From assembly GCF_000800455.1 (NCBI RefSeq), contig NZ_CP007456.1, forward strand, positions 310,001-374,000: 64,000 nt of DNA, read 5' to 3'. Origin of the DNA: Bifidobacterium catenulatum PV20-2 (GTDB lineage Bacteria > Actinomycetota > Actinomycetes > Actinomycetales > Bifidobacteriaceae). The notes below the pieces were generated by a model. The model saw nothing but the letters and a program-made list of their open reading frames with translations, was not told where the DNA came from and ran no database searches. The position numbers were made by a program, and so were the translations under genes. Shown here piece by piece: positions 38,970-47,966 of this stretch; within the stretch, counting starts at the first letter, position 1, and each line of letters opens with the position of its first letter.

Positions 38970-40193
38970 ATGGCAAGCATGACTATGGCTGATTGGCAGA
39001 CTCTTTCCGAACGTATTAACCGCGTGGCTCCGAGCGCTACTCTGGCCGTTGATTCCAAAGCGAAAGCGATGAAGGCTGAAGGAATCGACGTCATTGGATT
39101 TGGCGCGGGCGAGCCGAACTTCCCGACTCCGGCTCCGATTGTCGCAGCTGCGGCCGAAGCGGTGCAGGATCCGAAGAACTATCGTTACACCCCAACGGCA
39201 GGTTTGCCGGAACTACGCAAGGCAATCGCAGAAAAAACGTTGCGCGATTCCGGTTACGAAGTCGATCCGAACCAGGTTATCGTAACCAACGGTGGCAAGC
39301 AGGCCGTGTACTCGGCATTTCAAATCCTGCTTGACGAAGGCGACGAAGTCATCATTCCGACGCCGTATTGGACGAGCTATCCGGAAGCGGTGAAACTGGC
39401 CGGAGGCGTGCCTGTCGAAGTGTTCGCTGGTGCCGACCGCAATTTCGAACCAAGTCTTGAAGATCTCGAAAAAGCGCGTACCGAACGTACGAAAGCCATC
39501 ATCGTGAACACGCCGAACAATCCGACGGGTGCCGTATGGAAGCCGGAAACCGTCAAGGCGATCGGTGAATGGGCGGTGGAACATCATGTGTGGGTGATTT
39601 CCGACGAAATCTACGAGCATCTCAACTACGATGGCGCAAAAACCACGTATGTCGGCGCTGCAGTGCCCGAAGTGCGTGGTCAGCTGCTGGTACTCAACGG
39701 CGTGGCCAAAACGTATGCCATGCCCGGCTGGCGTGTCGGCTGGATGATCGCTCCTCTCGACGTGGCCAAGGCCGCGTCCAAGCTGCAGGGGCATATGACG
39801 TCCAACGTGAACAATATCTCCCAACGCGCCGCAATCGCGGCCGTGTCCGGCTCGCTCGATGCAGTGTACGAGATGCGCGAGGCTTTCGACAAGCGCCGTC
39901 AGACCATCGTCGCCGCGTTGAACGATATTGAGGGTGTGAACTGCCCGACGCCGACCGGTGCATTCTATGCGTTCGCCGATGTGAGCGCCCTGCTGAACAA
40001 GCCGCTCGGCGCAAGCAAGACCTCCTATGCGAGCACGTCCGAGCTGGCTGCGGCATTGCTTGACGAAGGCCATGTAGCGGCCGTTCCAGGTGAAGCGTTC
40101 GGTGCTCCCGGCTACCTGCGATTCTCGTATGCGCTTGCCGACGACGATCTGGTCGAGGGCATGAAACGCATGAAGCAGTGGGTCGAAGCCTGA
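38970..40193 (+). CDS. Class I/II aminotransferase (aspartate aminotransferase-like)
   Basis: PLP-dependent aminotransferase of 407 aa, subgroup I-gamma. The Schiff-base lysine is in [17 protein letters not shown] (K247); other landmarks are [54 protein letters not shown] and [13 protein letters not shown]. The closing [18 protein letters not shown] matches bacterial aspartate/prephenate-type enzymes. Exact substrate preference (Asp, Tyr/Phe or prephenate) cannot be set by reading. GGGAGGG at 38958-38964 supports the ATG at 38970. Confidence 0.85.
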   Translation: MASMTMADWQTLSERINRVAPSATLAVDSKAKAMKAEGIDVIGFGAGEPNFPTPAPIVAAAAEAVQDPKNYRYTPTAGLPELRKAIAEKTLRDSGYEVDPNQVIVTNGGKQAVYSAFQILLDEGDEVIIPTPYWTSYPEAVKLAGGVPVEVFAGADRNFEPSLEDLEKARTERTKAIIVNTPNNPTGAVWKPETVKAIGEWAVEHHVWVISDEIYEHLNYDGAKTTYVGAAVPEVRGQLLVLNGVAKTYAMPGWRVGWMIAPLDVAKAASKLQGHMTSNVNNISQRAAIAAVSGSLDAVYEMREAFDKRRQTIVAALNDIEGVNCPTPTGAFYAFADVSALLNKPLGASKTSYASTSELAAALLDEGHVAAVPGEAFGAPGYLRFSYALADDDLVEGMKRMKQWVEA

Positions 40194-40220
40194 TACTGAC
40201 CTGACTGAAGCTTTTCGTAC

Positions 40221-40261
40221 GATTCGCACCACGGTGACATGCCGGGTGCGAATCTTTTTTT
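40221..40261 (+). terminator. Terminator of the aminotransferase gene
   Basis: Perfect 10-bp stem GATTCGCACC (40221-40230) with GGTGCGAATC (40245-40254), followed by a run of T. Confidence 0.88.
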
Positions 40262-40303
40262 CGTTGGAAAATAGCGGTTTTGAGAGGTTTCTTTAAAAAA
40301 CGG

Positions 40304-40333
40304 TTGGACTAAGTCGCAAATACCCGCTATTAT
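40304..40333 (+). promoter_or_regulatory. Promoter of tRNA-Trp
   Basis: -35 TTGGAC (40304-40309), an 18-nt spacer and -10 TATTAT (40328-40333). It probably drives tRNA-Trp and the following secE-nusG. Confidence 0.6.
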
Positions 40334-40419
40334 TTCGACTTGGCGGTTTTGCCGCTTACTTCTTGCGTGGTTTTTCGCATAAAATCCTCGCCAGCAAGTA
40401 GAAACGGCAGAGTACACCT

Positions 40420-40495
40420 AGGGAAGTGGCGCAATTGGTAGCGCAACGGTCTCCAAAACCGTAGGTTGTGGGTTCGAGTCCCGCCTTCCCTGCCA
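40420..40495 (+). tRNA. tRNA-Trp (anticodon CCA)
   Basis: 76-nt cloverleaf: acceptor AGGGAAG/CTTCCCT, D-arm GCGCAATTGGTAGCGC, anticodon stem ACGGT/ACCGT with loop CTCCAAA (anticodon CCA), T-loop TTCGAGT, and an encoded CCA end. The tRNA-Trp-secE-nusG order is common in bacteria, and secE starts only 33 nt after the tRNA. Confidence 0.97.
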
Positions 40496-40528
40496 AGCTT
40501 CTTGCAACAAGCTCAGCGGAGGATTATT

Positions 40529-40756
40529 ATGGCGAAGGCAAAAAATAGCGAAAAGGCCGTTAAGCCGAACATCTTCATGCGAATTGGCTTGTTCATCAAA
40601 CAGATTATCGACGAACTCCGCAAGGTCGTAACCCCAACCAGCAAAGAGCTGTTCTTCTGGGCGCTCGCCGTGTTCATTTTCGTGCTGTTCCTGATGGCAC
40701 TGGTCACCGGCATGGACTACGGTCTGGGCAAGCTGACCCTGTGGATCTTCGGCTGA
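40529..40756 (+). CDS. secE: Preprotein translocase subunit SecE
   Basis: 75-aa single-span SecYEG subunit. A basic amphipathic N-terminus with the conserved IIDELRKVVTPTSKELFFWA segment precedes one transmembrane helix (about residues 44-64). CGGAGGA at 40518-40524 and the ATG at 40529 define the start. It is followed by nusG after 24 nt; the two are co-transcribed, possibly with tRNA-Trp. Confidence 0.94.
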   Translation: MAKAKNSEKAVKPNIFMRIGLFIKQIIDELRKVVTPTSKELFFWALAVFIFVLFLMALVTGMDYGLGKLTLWIFG

Positions 40757-40780
40757 GCAACAACTTGAAGGTGAAACTGC

Positions 40781-41590
40781 ATGACTGACGAAGTGTTTTC
40801 CGACAACCTCGACGAGGCTCCTGAAGCTGATCTCGAGGCCGTGGCCGCCGTTGAGGCGCTGCCGGCCGAAGGCGAAAGCGTTCAGGAAACCGCCGATGAG
40901 ACCGTTGAGGCAGAGCCGACTGCCGAAGTCGCTTCCGATGAGTCCGAAGAGGGCGAGAAAGACGACGAACAGGATGCCGGCGCCAAGGCCGTCGAAGACT
41001 TCTCCAACAGCCTGCGCACCCTCGAAGGCAAATGGTATGTGCTGCACACCTACTCCGGCTACGAGAAGCGTGTGAAGACCAACGTTGAATCCCGTGTGGC
41101 GAGCTTCGGCATGGAAGACAAGATCTTCCAGATTGAAGTGCCGATGGAAGAGGTCGAAAAGCACACTGAAAAGGGCAAGAAGGTCATCACCCGCGTGCGT
41201 GTTCCCGGCTACGTGCTGATTCGCATGCTTCCGGATGAGAACGCCCGTCGTATCGTTCGTGAAACCGAAGGTGTCACCGGCTTCGTTGGCCCGACCAAGG
41301 AACCGGCGCCGCTGAGCCGCAAGGAAGTCGTTTCCATGATGGCTCCAATGATCGCCTCCGAAGCGCTCAAGAAGGCTGGCGACAAGCCGGCCGCCAACAA
41401 GAAGCGCGTCCTTGAAGTCTCCTACGCCGTTGGCGATCAGGTCACCGTCACCGACGGTCCGTTCACCACCATGGCAGCTGTCGTCTCCGACGTTGAGCCT
41501 ACCACCCAGAAGCTCACGGTGCTCGTGTCCATCTTCGGTCGCGACACGCCAGTGGAGTTGGGCTTCAACCAGGTAGAAAAACTGTCCTGA
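40781..41590 (+). CDS. nusG: Transcription termination/antitermination factor NusG
   Basis: Transcription elongation factor that links RNA polymerase with ribosomes and Rho (269 aa). The NGN domain starts near residue 82 ([15 protein letters not shown]) and continues to [18 protein letters not shown]; the KOW domain is at the end ([38 protein letters not shown]). The first 75 or so residues are an acidic Ala/Glu/Asp-rich extension, as in other high-GC Gram-positives, that E. coli NusG lacks. The terminator at 41641 separates it from rplK. Confidence 0.96.
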   Translation: MTDEVFSDNLDEAPEADLEAVAAVEALPAEGESVQETADETVEAEPTAEVASDESEEGEKDDEQDAGAKAVEDFSNSLRTLEGKWYVLHTYSGYEKRVKTNVESRVASFGMEDKIFQIEVPMEEVEKHTEKGKKVITRVRVPGYVLIRMLPDENARRIVRETEGVTGFVGPTKEPAPLSRKEVVSMMAPMIASEALKKAGDKPAANKKRVLEVSYAVGDQVTVTDGPFTTMAAVVSDVEPTTQKLTVLVSIFGRDTPVELGFNQVEKLS

Positions 41591-41640
41591 AATTTAATAG
41601 TCGCACGCATTATTAAATTCAGTAAGCAATAAGGATTTTG

Positions 41641-41670
41641 AAAGACCCCGCATGGTGCGGGGTCTTTTTT
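41641..41670 (+). terminator. Terminator of secE-nusG
   Basis: A 12-bp perfect stem AAAGACCCCGCA (41641-41652) with TGCGGGGTCTTT (41656-41667), loop TGG, followed by TTT. Confidence 0.9.
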
Positions 41671-41843
41671 GTCTGGGGGAGTGGGCACAATGGGAAAGCT
41701 TGTGTCTGGAGGGTTTGGCGTGCCTGAATGAGGGTACGGAATCCGCTAGCACAGCACAGCAATATACGTTGCGGAAGGAACCGGACGCGGGAGACCTACT
41801 CCGGTGCCGCTACCACCGCTTCTACAGAAAGAAGAACCATACA
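41671..41843 (+). promoter_or_regulatory. Leader region of rplK-rplA
   Basis: About 170 nt between the nusG terminator and rplK. It includes ACCGGA (41780-41785) and TCCGGT (41800-41805), which form a hairpin with GGGAGA in the loop region. In many bacteria r-protein L1 represses rplKA by binding a leader that mimics its 23S site; this hairpin is a candidate for that. Confidence 0.35.
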
Positions 41844-42275
41844 ATGGCTCCTAAGAAGAAAGTCTCGGCGCTTCTCAAGCTCCAGATTCAGGCTGGCAAG
41901 GCCAACCCGGCCCCGCCGCTGGGCCCGGCACTGGGTTCCCATGGCGTGAACATCATGGACTTCTGCAAGCAGTACAACGCTGCCACGCAGGACAAGATGG
42001 GCCAGGTCATCCCTGTTGAGATCACCGTTTTCGAAGATCGTTCCTTCACTTTCATTCTGAAGACCCCGCCGGCGGCAGCTCTGCTGAAGAAGGCCGCGGG
42101 CATCCAGAAGGGTACCGAAAACCCGCTGACCCACAAGGTCGGCTCCGTCACCAAGGCTCAGGTCCGTGAGATCGCCGAAATCAAGATGGCTGATCTGTCC
42201 GCACGCGACGTCGAAGCCGGCATGAAGATCATCGAGGGCACCGCCCGCTCGATGGGTATCACGGTTACCGACTGA
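41844..42275 (+). CDS. rplK: 50S ribosomal protein L11
   Basis: 143-aa protein of the GTPase-associated centre, target of thiostrepton and needed for the stringent response. It shows the signature [39 protein letters not shown] with the conserved Pro pair, and [21 protein letters not shown] at the end. The start at MAPKKK follows the family; only a weak purine-rich ribosome site (AGAAAGAAG) is visible. It is followed by rplA after 14 nt. Confidence 0.97.
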   Translation: MAPKKKVSALLKLQIQAGKANPAPPLGPALGSHGVNIMDFCKQYNAATQDKMGQVIPVEITVFEDRSFTFILKTPPAAALLKKAAGIQKGTENPLTHKVGSVTKAQVREIAEIKMADLSARDVEAGMKIIEGTARSMGITVTD

Positions 42276-42289
42276 GAGGAGAGGGACAA

Positions 42290-42982
42290 ATGGTAAAGCG
42301 TTCCAAGAAGTACCGCGAAGCTTCTGAGAAGATCGATCGCAACAATCTTTACACCGCTAACGAAGCCATCGCTCTCGTCAAGAGCATGCCGGAGTACAAG
42401 TTCGATCAGACCGTTGAGGCCGTGCTGCGCCTGAACGTGGATCCGCGCAAGGCCGACCAGCTGGTCCGCGGTTCCGTCAACCTGCCGAACGGCACCGGTA
42501 AGACCGCCAAGGTCCTCGTGTTCGCCCGTGGCCCGAAGGCCACCGAGGCTCTCGAGGCTGGCGCCGACATCGTCGGTGACGACGATCTCGTGCAGAAGGT
42601 CGCCAACGGCTTCCTTGACTTCGATTCCGTGGTGGCTACTCCGGACATGATGGGCAAGGTCGGCCGCCTCGGTCGCGTGCTCGGTCCGCGTGGCCTCATG
42701 CCGAACCCGAAGACCGGCACCGTGACCATGGACGTCACCAAGGCCATCAAGGACATCAAGGGCGGCAAGGTCGACTTCCGCGTTGACAAGAACGGCAACC
42801 TGAGCTTCCTCATCGGCAAGCTCTCCTTCACCGAGCAGGCTCTCGACGAGAACTTCAAGGCTGTTGCCGACGAAATCAAGCGTCTGAAGCCGTCCACCGT
42901 GAAGGGTCGCTACGTCACCAAGGCGACCATCACCTCCACGATGAACCCGGGCGTCCCGGTTGATCCGACGGTCATCGCCTGA
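42290..42982 (+). CDS. rplA: 50S ribosomal protein L1
   Basis: 230-aa protein of the L1 stalk and usual autorepressor of rplKA. It shows YRKASEKID-like N-terminal residues, [27 protein letters not shown]-type [22 protein letters not shown], and [27 protein letters not shown] precedes the start. The operon ends at the hairpin at 43019. Confidence 0.97.
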   Translation: MVKRSKKYREASEKIDRNNLYTANEAIALVKSMPEYKFDQTVEAVLRLNVDPRKADQLVRGSVNLPNGTGKTAKVLVFARGPKATEALEAGADIVGDDDLVQKVANGFLDFDSVVATPDMMGKVGRLGRVLGPRGLMPNPKTGTVTMDVTKAIKDIKGGKVDFRVDKNGNLSFLIGKLSFTEQALDENFKAVADEIKRLKPSTVKGRYVTKATITSTMNPGVPVDPTVIA

Positions 42983-42985
42983 GCA

Positions 42986-43021
42986 ATATAGCTTGCAAAT
43001 AGCTTCTATATAGCTTGCAAA
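42986..43021. repeat. Short direct repeat after rplA
   Basis: ATATAGCTTGCAAA occurs at 42986-42999 and again at 43008-43021, 22 bp apart. A partial AGCTTCTATA lies between them. The second copy runs into the rplA terminator arm. Confidence 0.5.
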
Positions 43022-43060
43022 AGACCCGCATCCTGCCCCAACGCGAGATGCGGGTCTTTT
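43019..43060 (+). terminator. Terminator of rplK-rplA
   Basis: A 14-bp perfect stem AAAAGACCCGCATC (43019-43032) with GATGCGGGTCTTTT (43047-43060). It has A and T arms, so it may act in both directions between rplA and the convergent regulator gene. Confidence 0.88.
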
Positions 43061-43178
43061 CGTATATATCTTGCGATTATCTATCTCATTCAATAAATAA
43101 TGATCCTGCAATCGTCTGAATATCAAAGGATCTCAATGAAACCAGATATCAGATAGATATTAAAACAGAGAAGTGATT

Positions 43179-43958
43179 TCAACGATCGCGCATACGGCCA
43201 ATTGCAAGCGCGGTCGTCAACACGTATGCGTCGCGCGGATCGGTCGCATCCCAACCGGTCGTTTCCGCGGCACGCTTCAAACGATAACGCACCGTATTCG
43301 GATGTACGTTCAAATCCTTCGCGGTGTTCTCCAATGAACTGCCGTTCCTTAAAAACGTGGAAACCGTCACAAATGTCGGATCGTCGGGATTGTCGCCATG
43401 AAGCACCCGATACACGTTCTGATACAGCTCCTCACGAGCGTAGTCATCGCCCAAAAGCGCCCTTTCAGGCAGCAATTCGTCGGCGCGCAACGGGCGTGAC
43501 GGCGAGGCCAAAGCGGGAGCTGCCTGCAGCGAGAACAAGGTTTCACGCAACACATGCGAGGCACCGACGACGCCGGAACGTACCGGGCTCAAATACACCG
43601 GCTCATCCTCACTGAACGCGGACATGACAGACGTGCACGTCACTTCGGCGGTGGCGGCCCCCATCTGGCAGACCAACACCAGTAGAAAACTGCCGTACGT
43701 GCCGACGACCGCATGCTCCCCACCCAAATCACGCACAGCATTGCGCGCGACCAGCGAAGCCGAGGCGGGACTTACCTTCGGTGTGCCGCCAATCGCGAAG
43801 CAATCGAAATTTCCACGCCATCCGAGCACGTTCATCAACGAGGCGACGCGATCATCCGTAAGATTCGTCATCAGGCATTCAAAAGCGAGCCGTTCGATGG
43901 TCGAGTCGTCGGTGTGCCCTGCCAGAAGGTCGAGAATGTCTGTCTGATCGGAGTTCAT
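43179..43958 (-). CDS. PucR-type helix-turn-helix regulator, candidate fatty-acid-synthesis regulator
   Basis: 259-aa regulator. The C-terminal 60 residues form the PucR/CdaR HTH (TVSTFLRNGSSLENTAKDLNVHPNTVRYRLKRAAETTG). The preceding 190 residues resemble the GGDEF-like middle domain of this family, but I see no metabolite-binding motif. In Streptomyces a PucR-type protein, FasR, activates fatty acid synthase genes; here the gene sits at the head of the birA-bioY-acc-fas-acpS block, so a similar role is a reasonable inference. Start chosen at 43958 (MNSDQTDILDLL); an upstream start at 43985 is possible. Confidence 0.75.
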   Translation of the reverse strand: MNSDQTDILDLLAGHTDDSTIERLAFECLMTNLTDDRVASLMNVLGWRGNFDCFAIGGTPKVSPASASLVARNAVRDLGGEHAVVGTYGSFLLVLVCQMGAATAEVTCTSVMSAFSEDEPVYLSPVRSGVVGASHVLRETLFSLQAAPALASPSRPLRADELLPERALLGDDYAREELYQNVYRVLHGDNPDDPTFVTVSTFLRNGSSLENTAKDLNVHPNTVRYRLKRAAETTGWDATDPRDAYVLTTALAIGRMRDR

Positions 43959-44043
43959 AAGCGTCAAGTGTAGCCGTCTATCCAACGAATCGCTGAACGG
44001 GCGGCGACAACAAGGTGAGGCTCATTCGGGGAGTGCCGCTATT

Positions 44044-46143
44044 ATGCCGCTTATGAGCGAAGTCAAAAAAACCGGAAAGCGTGGCGAAAAGGTCGGCATA
44101 TTCCTCAGCTGGACGCTGGCCGTGCTGGCGTGCCTGTGGGTGGCATGGTGTTGCGCCATCGGGCCGTTATATTGGTTCGATGGCGGACTTTCCGATTTTG
44201 GCTGGCTGAACGTGCTGTATTTGGCGGTCGCTTTCGCAATATGTTTTTCGATTGTCATCGCGCTGGTCAGATTCGGACACGGCCGTCGCGTGCTTCCGCG
44301 ATATTTCGTACGTCGGTATGAAAGACTATGCGACGAGATTGCGGGAACGCCAACCACTGTGCTTGGCATTATGTTGCGACACCTGCATGACGCTGCGCAC
44401 AGTCGTCCAGGGCGTGCCCTCCATGCGATGATCGTATGGCTTGGGCGCAAACTGACCCGTTGCACCGACTGCTGGTGGAAACTCATGCTGGTGTTCGTGA
44501 TCGGCTGGCTGTGGGTGCCGACCACGCTATTGGCCGCATTCGGCGCCGACATACGTTCGCAAATCCGCGAATTCAGCTGGGCGTTGAACCAGTGGATGGG
44601 TCTGAAGCAGCCGTATATCGGCTTCTTCTCGTTCGTACCCATGGATATCTACCCGACCGCGCATTATATGTGGCCGGATAATCCCACGTACCTGACCGAT
44701 CAGCATAACGTTGTGCTCACCGTGTTCTACGGCGCGGTGGCGGCGGTTTCCCGCTATTTCACCGACTCCAACGATGCGGGCATTGTGGTGCTTGCCGCAT
44801 TGCAATGGCTGTTCGCCGCATTCTGCTGTTCGGCGACCGCCAACCGATTCTTCAACCTGCCGTGGCGCAGGCTCGGCGTCGGCGCATTCGACTTCTCGCA
44901 CCCGGAACGCCACGATTGCTGGAATATGCGCGATTACACGCATCCCGAAGCGGGCGTCGTGGCACGCCCCTCCAGACTGCGGGCCGGTGCGAAAACCCGA
45001 TTCGTGATACTTCTGTTCTTCATGGTGTGCCCGCTTGCGGTGTTCGCCACGATTTCCCTGACGAAATCGCCGCTGTTCGCTTTCGCATTCGTATGGTGGT
45101 TCGGCGTGTGGTACGAACTGCATATGACGCACATCAAAGCGCTGTCCACCATCAACGGCAAGCCGACTCGTCTGCGCAAACGCTCGATAATGGCACTCAC
45201 CATCTCGAGCTGTGTGATGCTCATCAGTGCGAAATACGCGTGGTACATCATTCTCTTCGCCCTGATCCTGGCGCTCATCAACGATCGAAAACGTTGGAAA
45301 ACCTATCTTGTGGCACTGCTGCTGCCGATCATCCTCATTCATGGCGGCATCGTATTCCTCACCAACACGGGTGCCATCATCGGTGGCGACCCGATCGAAA
45401 GCCGGGGCATCCAACTGCAGCAGATTGCGCGCGTTGCCAAATACAATCCAAACGGCATTCCGGCGGACGCAGCGAAAAAGCTCGAACCCGTCTTCAACCT
45501 CGACCAAATGGCCGAAGCATACTCCTGGCAGGACGCCGACCCGGTGAAATCCTCCGGTATCCAATCGAAAAAAGTCAGCTACAAGTGGCGTACCGTCACC
45601 GAAGACGACATGAAGAACTTCAACAAGGCATGGCTTGAAATCGTCGTCGCGAATCCCGTGATCGCACTCGACGCGTTTTTCGCGGAGTGTTTCGGCTATT
45701 TCGACGTGGCCGACTTACCGTACGTGTCGATGGACTACTACGTGGACAACGATTACGTGCAGAGTGGCAATAAGTGGATACACTTGTACAACCACGATTG
45801 GCGCGATGCGGTGGCCGGTTTCGCCAAAGGATGGGGCAATATTCCCGTGATCGGCTGGGTGACGCACGGCAATCTGTACGTAACGTTAATGCTACTGGTC
45901 GGCGCTGCCGAAGTGGTGCTGCGACGGTGGCGTTCGCTGTCGTGGCATCTGCCCTTGCTGCTGCTCATGGGCGTGATGATTACCGCTCCGGCCAACAATT
46001 TCGAACGGCATATGCTGCCGGTCGCGTTCGTGTTCGGTTTCGTATGCCTGCAATTCTGGCGCGAGTCGCGTAATGCGCGGCTGGCGGCCAATGCGAACGT
46101 GGCCAGCGAGCATGAGGCCAGCCAAGTGCTGCAGGACGAATAG
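44044..46143 (+). CDS. Polytopic membrane protein, GT-C-like, unknown function
   Basis: 699-aa integral membrane protein with about 12-14 hydrophobic helices (first about residues 20-40, last ones around 615-670) and a large loop at about residues 455-585 between the last helix groups. The layout (many N-terminal helices, a soluble part rich in Tyr, Asp and Trp near the end) recalls GT-C glycosyltransferases or the DUF6020 group of bifidobacterial membrane proteins, but I see no decisive catalytic motif. Start is ambiguous: ATG 44044 has GGGGAG 13 nt upstream, whereas ATG 44053 follows a TATTAT hexamer by 7 nt, a leaderless pattern. Confidence 0.65.
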   Translation: MPLMSEVKKTGKRGEKVGIFLSWTLAVLACLWVAWCCAIGPLYWFDGGLSDFGWLNVLYLAVAFAICFSIVIALVRFGHGRRVLPRYFVRRYERLCDEIAGTPTTVLGIMLRHLHDAAHSRPGRALHAMIVWLGRKLTRCTDCWWKLMLVFVIGWLWVPTTLLAAFGADIRSQIREFSWALNQWMGLKQPYIGFFSFVPMDIYPTAHYMWPDNPTYLTDQHNVVLTVFYGAVAAVSRYFTDSNDAGIVVLAALQWLFAAFCCSATANRFFNLPWRRLGVGAFDFSHPERHDCWNMRDYTHPEAGVVARPSRLRAGAKTRFVILLFFMVCPLAVFATISLTKSPLFAFAFVWWFGVWYELHMTHIKALSTINGKPTRLRKRSIMALTISSCVMLISAKYAWYIILFALILALINDRKRWKTYLVALLLPIILIHGGIVFLTNTGAIIGGDPIESRGIQLQQIARVAKYNPNGIPADAAKKLEPVFNLDQMAEAYSWQDADPVKSSGIQSKKVSYKWRTVTEDDMKNFNKAWLEIVVANPVIALDAFFAECFGYFDVADLPYVSMDYYVDNDYVQSGNKWIHLYNHDWRDAVAGFAKGWGNIPVIGWVTHGNLYVTLMLLVGAAEVVLRRWRSLSWHLPLLLLMGVMITAPANNFERHMLPVAFVFGFVCLQFWRESRNARLAANANVASEHEASQVLQDE

Positions 46144-46210
46144 CGTCTGCGCGATTGTTGTGCTGGCTGTTGCGTTGCGTCGAACATACCATAGTAGATA
46201 GGGAGTAATG

Positions 46211-47119
46211 ATGGCGATTTTGGATTCGGCAATGATTATGCCGCGTACTTGTGCTGCGGCGGATCAGGTGCTGCTGCTCGACACCGTGGGATCCACGAAT
46301 ACGTATGCCGCGGATTTGGTGCGCGAGGGAGTGCTGTTCGGTACGCACGGCGCGAATGGCGTGAATGCGGGGAAGTCTGCGTGGAGCGGGCATGAAATCG
46401 TGGCCATTGCGGCGAATGAGCAGACGGCAGGTCGCGGGCGTCTCGACCATACGTGGACGAGCGTTCCGGGGGAGTCGTTCATCGTGTCGCTGGTGGTAAG
46501 CGTTCCTGTTTCGATTATGCGCGATTTATCCGTCAGCGGTTGGCTGCAAATGATCGCCGGTTGCGAAGTGCGCGATGCGATTGTTGGTGCGGTACGCGAT
46601 TGCGGCGGCGGTTTTGACGAGAATATCGGAGGTATTTCGTTGAAATGGCCGAACGATATTTTCGTGGACGGACGGAAGCTCGGTGGCGTTCTCGCTGAAA
46701 TGGTGCCGATTACGGGTTGCGGAGATCGCGTCGCCATTGTGATCGGCGTCGGTTTGAATCTTGCCATCGCGCAGGAACGATTGCCGATAGACATGGCCAT
46801 GTCATTGCAGTTGATTGTGCATAATCTGCCGGATGCTGCCGTTATGCGTGATGCGATCGCCGCACGTTGGGTGCAAGGATTGCGCTCGCGGTTGGCCGAT
46901 TTCGAGGAGGATCCCCATCGTGAGGCCGTGCGCGCCAGAGAGGCCATGATTCCGATCTGTTGGACGCTTGGCAAATCTTGCGAAGCGCATTTTGTGGACG
47001 GAACCACCCTGCGGGGCAAGGCCGTCGCTTTAAACGACGACGCCTCCCTGACCATTGAGGATCAGGAAGGCGTGTTGCGTCGGGTGAGCACGGCTGATGT
47101 GGGCGTGCTCAGCAAGTGA
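46211..47119 (+). CDS. birA: Biotin--[acetyl-CoA-carboxylase] ligase (no DNA-binding domain)
   Basis: Attaches biotin to the carrier lysine of AccBC (302 aa). The BPL catalytic motifs are visible: VGSTNTYAADLV, NEQTAGRGRLDHTW (biotinyl-AMP loop) and SLKWPNDIFVDGRKLGGVLAEM, with a C-terminal SH3-like barrel (GTTLRGKAVALNDDASLTIED). Unlike the bifunctional E. coli protein there is no N-terminal winged helix, so it cannot be the biotin repressor. A roughly 30-residue insert occurs before the GRGR loop. GGGAG at 46201 suits the ATG at 46211; the ATG at 46208 is too close. The client proteins lie 750 nt downstream. Confidence 0.93.
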   Translation: MAILDSAMIMPRTCAAADQVLLLDTVGSTNTYAADLVREGVLFGTHGANGVNAGKSAWSGHEIVAIAANEQTAGRGRLDHTWTSVPGESFIVSLVVSVPVSIMRDLSVSGWLQMIAGCEVRDAIVGAVRDCGGGFDENIGGISLKWPNDIFVDGRKLGGVLAEMVPITGCGDRVAIVIGVGLNLAIAQERLPIDMAMSLQLIVHNLPDAAVMRDAIAARWVQGLRSRLADFEEDPHREAVRAREAMIPICWTLGKSCEAHFVDGTTLRGKAVALNDDASLTIEDQEGVLRRVSTADVGVLSK

Positions 47120-47143
47120 GGAAACGTTCGTAACGAGTTCCAC

Positions 47144-47737
47144 TCACTTCAGCTTGGCAAGACCTGCGACCACGGCGGAAGCGACAACGGCCTTGACCGC
47201 GTCGCCGGCAATGAATCCCATGGAAGCCATCGCGACGATCGGCAGCGCAACGCCGGTAATGGCGGACTGCACGATGAAGCCAAGCAGATAGTCAAGCACA
47301 ATGCAGCCGGCGACGCAGGCGAACAGATAACGTGCGGCGGTCAGCGCACCGTGCTTCAGCGAATCGGTGCGGGCCTCGCCCTTGAGCAGCGAAGTGACGA
47401 CGGCCGCCGGCAGGAAGCCGATCAGGAAGCCGGCGCTCGGGCCGACCAATGCCATGGTGGAAGCGCCGCCTGCGAACACCGGCAGGCCGACCGCGCCTGC
47501 CGCCAGATACATGAGCATCGCGGCACCGGCCTGCTTCCACGGCAGCATCAGCGCGGCCAGCATCACCACAAACGTCTGCAAGGTGATCGGCACGGGCGTG
47601 CCCGGAATCGGTACGGCGCCGGCCGCGGAAGCCGCCCACATGAGCACGGCGAACAGCGCGGGCTTAAGTACGGATCCAAGAGTGCCGCTGGTAGCGGTTT
47701 TCAGTGTGGTTTTGAGCGTCAGCATTGCGTTACGCAC
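47144..47737 (-). CDS. bioY: Biotin transporter BioY (ECF S component)
   Basis: 197-aa membrane protein with about six helices, the substrate-binding component of a biotin ECF transporter. It shows the BioY signature VPIPGTPVPITLQTFVVMLAALMLP and the GGASTMALVGPSAGFLIGF segment. The start is GTG at 47737, chosen because AAGGAG lies 7 nt upstream on the minus strand; a longer frame reaches 47842. It is convergent with birA and divergent from accBC. The energy-coupling subunits are not in the window, so it must use shared modules elsewhere or work alone. Confidence 0.93.
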   Translation of the reverse strand: MRNAMLTLKTTLKTATSGTLGSVLKPALFAVLMWAASAAGAVPIPGTPVPITLQTFVVMLAALMLPWKQAGAAMLMYLAAGAVGLPVFAGGASTMALVGPSAGFLIGFLPAAVVTSLLKGEARTDSLKHGALTAARYLFACVAGCIVLDYLLGFIVQSAITGVALPIVAMASMGFIAGDAVKAVVASAVVAGLAKLK

Positions 47738-47966
47738 GATAATTCTCCTTGAGTTTGATTGCATTACTGTTGATGAATCGACGATTGGTGACGGCCGAAA
47801 TGACGGCAATCGCAAAAGTGACGAAAATGCATGGTTTGTCAACTTATGCCCCCAATCGTAGGCTGGCTAAGTTTCGGTAACGTTTGTGGAGCCTTACAAA
47901 AAGATCGCGTGTCTTTTGTGGGAAACGAGTTCCCGATTTTTCGTTCGTTCGGCCAAACTTGACGTT

